Shown here: positions 62,841 to 64,000 of the stretch, in pieces
Layout: the number at the start of each line of letters is the position of its first letter
Numbering within the stretch: position 1 is the stretch's first letter
Assembly (NCBI RefSeq): GCF_040222815.1
Contig: NZ_JAVKCH010000001.1
Location: 248,001-312,000 of the forward strand
Direction: 5' to 3'
DNA: 64,000 nucleotides
From: Imperialibacter sp040222815
Lineage (GTDB): Bacteria; Bacteroidota; Bacteroidia; Cytophagales; Cyclobacteriaceae
Translations under genes and position numbers: made by a program
Notes under the pieces: generated by a model
The model's database searches: none
What the model was told of the DNA's origin: nothing
The model's input: only the letters and a program-made list of their open reading frames with translations

Positions 62841-63884
62841 TTACTCCTTCACACCAGGATTTACCCAAAGGTGACTGAACCAATGCCAATGACCGTCGCC
62901 GTCTTTTATGGTAATGGTGTACAGGGTTCTCCTGCTTCTCAGAGCGCTGCCTGGTTTTGCGGTGACCTCTATTTTGTCACCACTCTTTTTCTTCTCAAGT
63001 ACACATGATCCTCCCTGCACAAAACACTGAAGTTGCGATTCCATCAGGTTTGACTGATCGAAAGTGACTTGTAAAGTGGGTGATGGACCATTGGCGGTCA
63101 TCAGGAAGCTCTCCGGCTTCTCGGCAGTCACCTTCAATGCACGCATATTGGCTTTGGACACAAATTTTTCCAGTGACGAAAAGGCCGATGCCATCGGGAA
63201 TCTCGGTAGGCTAAATAAATTGCTTTCGGCATGCATCACACCGGAGTTTTGAGCCAGCCCTGCCACAAACCCCATTTCTTGCACCACTTCGGCCATTTTT
63301 GGATCGAATTCACCATAAGGATAGGCAAATACTTTGGGCGTAATACCTAGTCGCTCCTTTATCAGCGCTTGTGCTGTTTCCACATCGTTGCGAAATGCCT
63401 CATACCTCGCCGGTGCTGCCTCATTCAAAAAGTAGGCATGAGAATGACTGTGATTTCCTATTTCTATTTTGTTCGACAGGCAATCTTCAAGCTGTTTCCA
63501 GTCCATGTAAGAGCTGCCCCCCACCGTTTCAGTATTGATGAACACGGTGGCAGGGAACCCATATTTCTTTAACAAGGGAAGGCCATTTTTGTAAAAGCTT
63601 TCGTAACCGTCGTCTATGGTAATAACAGCCACCCGTTCCCGCTCGCCTGGCTTTTTCAGGTAATCAACCGCCTCAGAAATGGTCAATACCTTAAAATCAT
63701 TTTGTTTGAGATAGTTGAGATGGGCGTCAAAGTTTTCGATGGAGATGTTGGTAGAGGGATACCGGCTATCCCCCACCCTGTGGTAGACAAAACCGACCAC
63801 CTCCCGGTTCATCTGCCCGAGCAGGGTACTACTGGCGGTCGTCAACAATAACGCCACCAACCACAACAACCGTATCGATAACAT
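62841..63884 (-). CDS. Secreted polysaccharide deacetylase
   Basis: The 347-residue protein starts at the ATG at 63882-63884 (signal MLSIRLLWLVALLLTTASSTLLGQ). The NodB domain has the metal-binding aspartates in VITIDDGYESFY, HSHSH (histidine ligands), and the YPYGEFDPK strand, giving the de-N-acetylase site for chitin-type or peptidoglycan/PNAG polymers. A C-terminal segment with a CVQGGSCVLEKKK motif follows (about 235-347), probably a beta-sandwich. It is the last complete gene of the leftward block. The substrate is unknown. Confidence 0.88.
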   Translation of the reverse strand: MLSIRLLWLVALLLTTASSTLLGQMNREVVGFVYHRVGDSRYPSTNISIENFDAHLNYLKQNDFKVLTISEAVDYLKKPGERERVAVITIDDGYESFYKNGLPLLKKYGFPATVFINTETVGGSSYMDWKQLEDCLSNKIEIGNHSHSHAYFLNEAAPARYEAFRNDVETAQALIKERLGITPKVFAYPYGEFDPKMAEVVQEMGFVAGLAQNSGVMHAESNLFSLPRFPMASAFSSLEKFVSKANMRALKVTAEKPESFLMTANGPSPTLQVTFDQSNLMESQLQCFVQGGSCVLEKKKSGDKIEVTAKPGSALRSRRTLYTITIKDGDGHWHWFSHLWVNPGVKE

Positions 63885-64000
63885 AGCCGAAAAGTTTAAC
63901 GGTTCTTTCTTCAACAAAATACGCCGGATCGAGGCGATAATCATCGTACTGCGTCATCCTATTCTGCCGGATGATAGTTGCCAATTGTTCCACATACTCC
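63829..64000 (-). CDS. Possible C-terminal end of an unidentified gene
   Basis: One frame stays open from the window edge to a TAG at 63829-63831 (EYVEQLATIIRQNRMTQYDD, then YRLDPAYFVEERTVKLFGYV). It overlaps the deacetylase start by about 56 bases. The residue pattern looks protein-like, but the overlap is unusually long. It may be the end of an upstream gene or a chance frame. Confidence 0.25.
   Translation of the reverse strand, partial: EYVEQLATIIRQNRMTQYDDYRLDPAYFVEERTVKLFGYVIDTVVVVGGVIVDDRQ

Noticed and set aside
1..64000. CRISPR arrays, tRNA, rRNA, insertion sequences
   Set aside because: No regular spaced repeats, cloverleaf-like segments, rRNA signature or transposase-like genes were seen.

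Overview
The window looks like chromosome of a member of the Bacteroidota, most likely the order Cytophagales (inference, no 16S here). The support is indirect. Good promoters fit the Bacteroidota -7 box TAnnTTTG. There is a glucosamine-6-phosphate deaminase fused to a PIG-L deacetylase, a serine-palmitoyltransferase-type enzyme, a short histone-H1-like protein, a DUF6913 gene between ligA and dapA, an orphan FtsX-type permease under a PadR regulator, and several very large secreted repeat or propeller proteins. I saw no rRNA, tRNA, CRISPR array, insertion sequence or prophage.

Region by region. 1-1.0 kb: the 5' part of a lipoprotein gene and a J-domain/KTSC gene. 1.1-7.6 kb: a beta-propeller lipoprotein divergent from a giant VCBS/ASPIC secreted protein, which is translationally coupled to a vanadium-type haloperoxidase. 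7.6-12.3 kb: an intergenic region with a terminator and a REP-like inverted repeat, then a 3-keto-disaccharide hydrolase family protein and a 1149-residue fusion of ThuA, PQQ sugar dehydrogenase, PKD, cytochrome c and a CBM-like end. 12.5-16.9 kb: a class V aminotransferase, tandem UspA, glycerol-3-phosphate dehydrogenase and a MarR regulator. 17.0-24.6 kb: a long rightward block with an ECF sigma factor, a membrane partner, a Spy-like periplasmic protein, an outer-membrane barrel, xseA-xseB, ligA, DUF6913 and dapA. 24.7-26.3 kb: leftward H1-like gene and spt. 26.4-29.8 kb: accC, DUF1015 and maf. 29.8-34.9 kb: gluconokinase, a 2H phosphoesterase, a nitrilase-family amidase and the nagB fusion, whose promoter carries a 14-bp palindrome. 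35.2-36.6 kb: a KefB-type antiporter coupled to a glutaredoxin-like protein. 36.6-40.8 kb: PadR and permease pair with a putative operator, a polyphosphate-glucokinase-like gene, a structured intergenic RNA/DNA segment and a 54-codon small ORF. 40.8-44.5 kb: an NlpC/P60 lipoprotein, an NhaC antiporter and an MBL hydrolase. 44.5-49.1 kb: a hybrid sensor kinase with two receivers plus a separate HPt protein. 49.4-64.0 kb: a leftward series of envelope or secreted proteins (S10 carboxypeptidase, two paralogous sortilin/BNR-repeat proteins, a kinase-less propeller membrane protein with a charged insert, CPBP protease, LpxR-like lipid A deacylase, polysaccharide deacetylase).

The core genes cover DNA repair (xseAB, ligA), lysine and cell-wall precursor synthesis (dapA), fatty-acid and sphingo- or sulfonolipid synthesis (accC, spt) and sugar-phosphate use (nagB, gntK, glucokinase, glpD). 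The accessory part is mostly secreted or surface machinery with its own signalling. The most promising items for follow-up are the VCBS-haloperoxidase pair, the ThuA/dehydrogenase/cytochrome fusion, the NagB fusion with an altered catalytic triad, the HPt-hybrid kinase pair, and the KefB-glutaredoxin pair.
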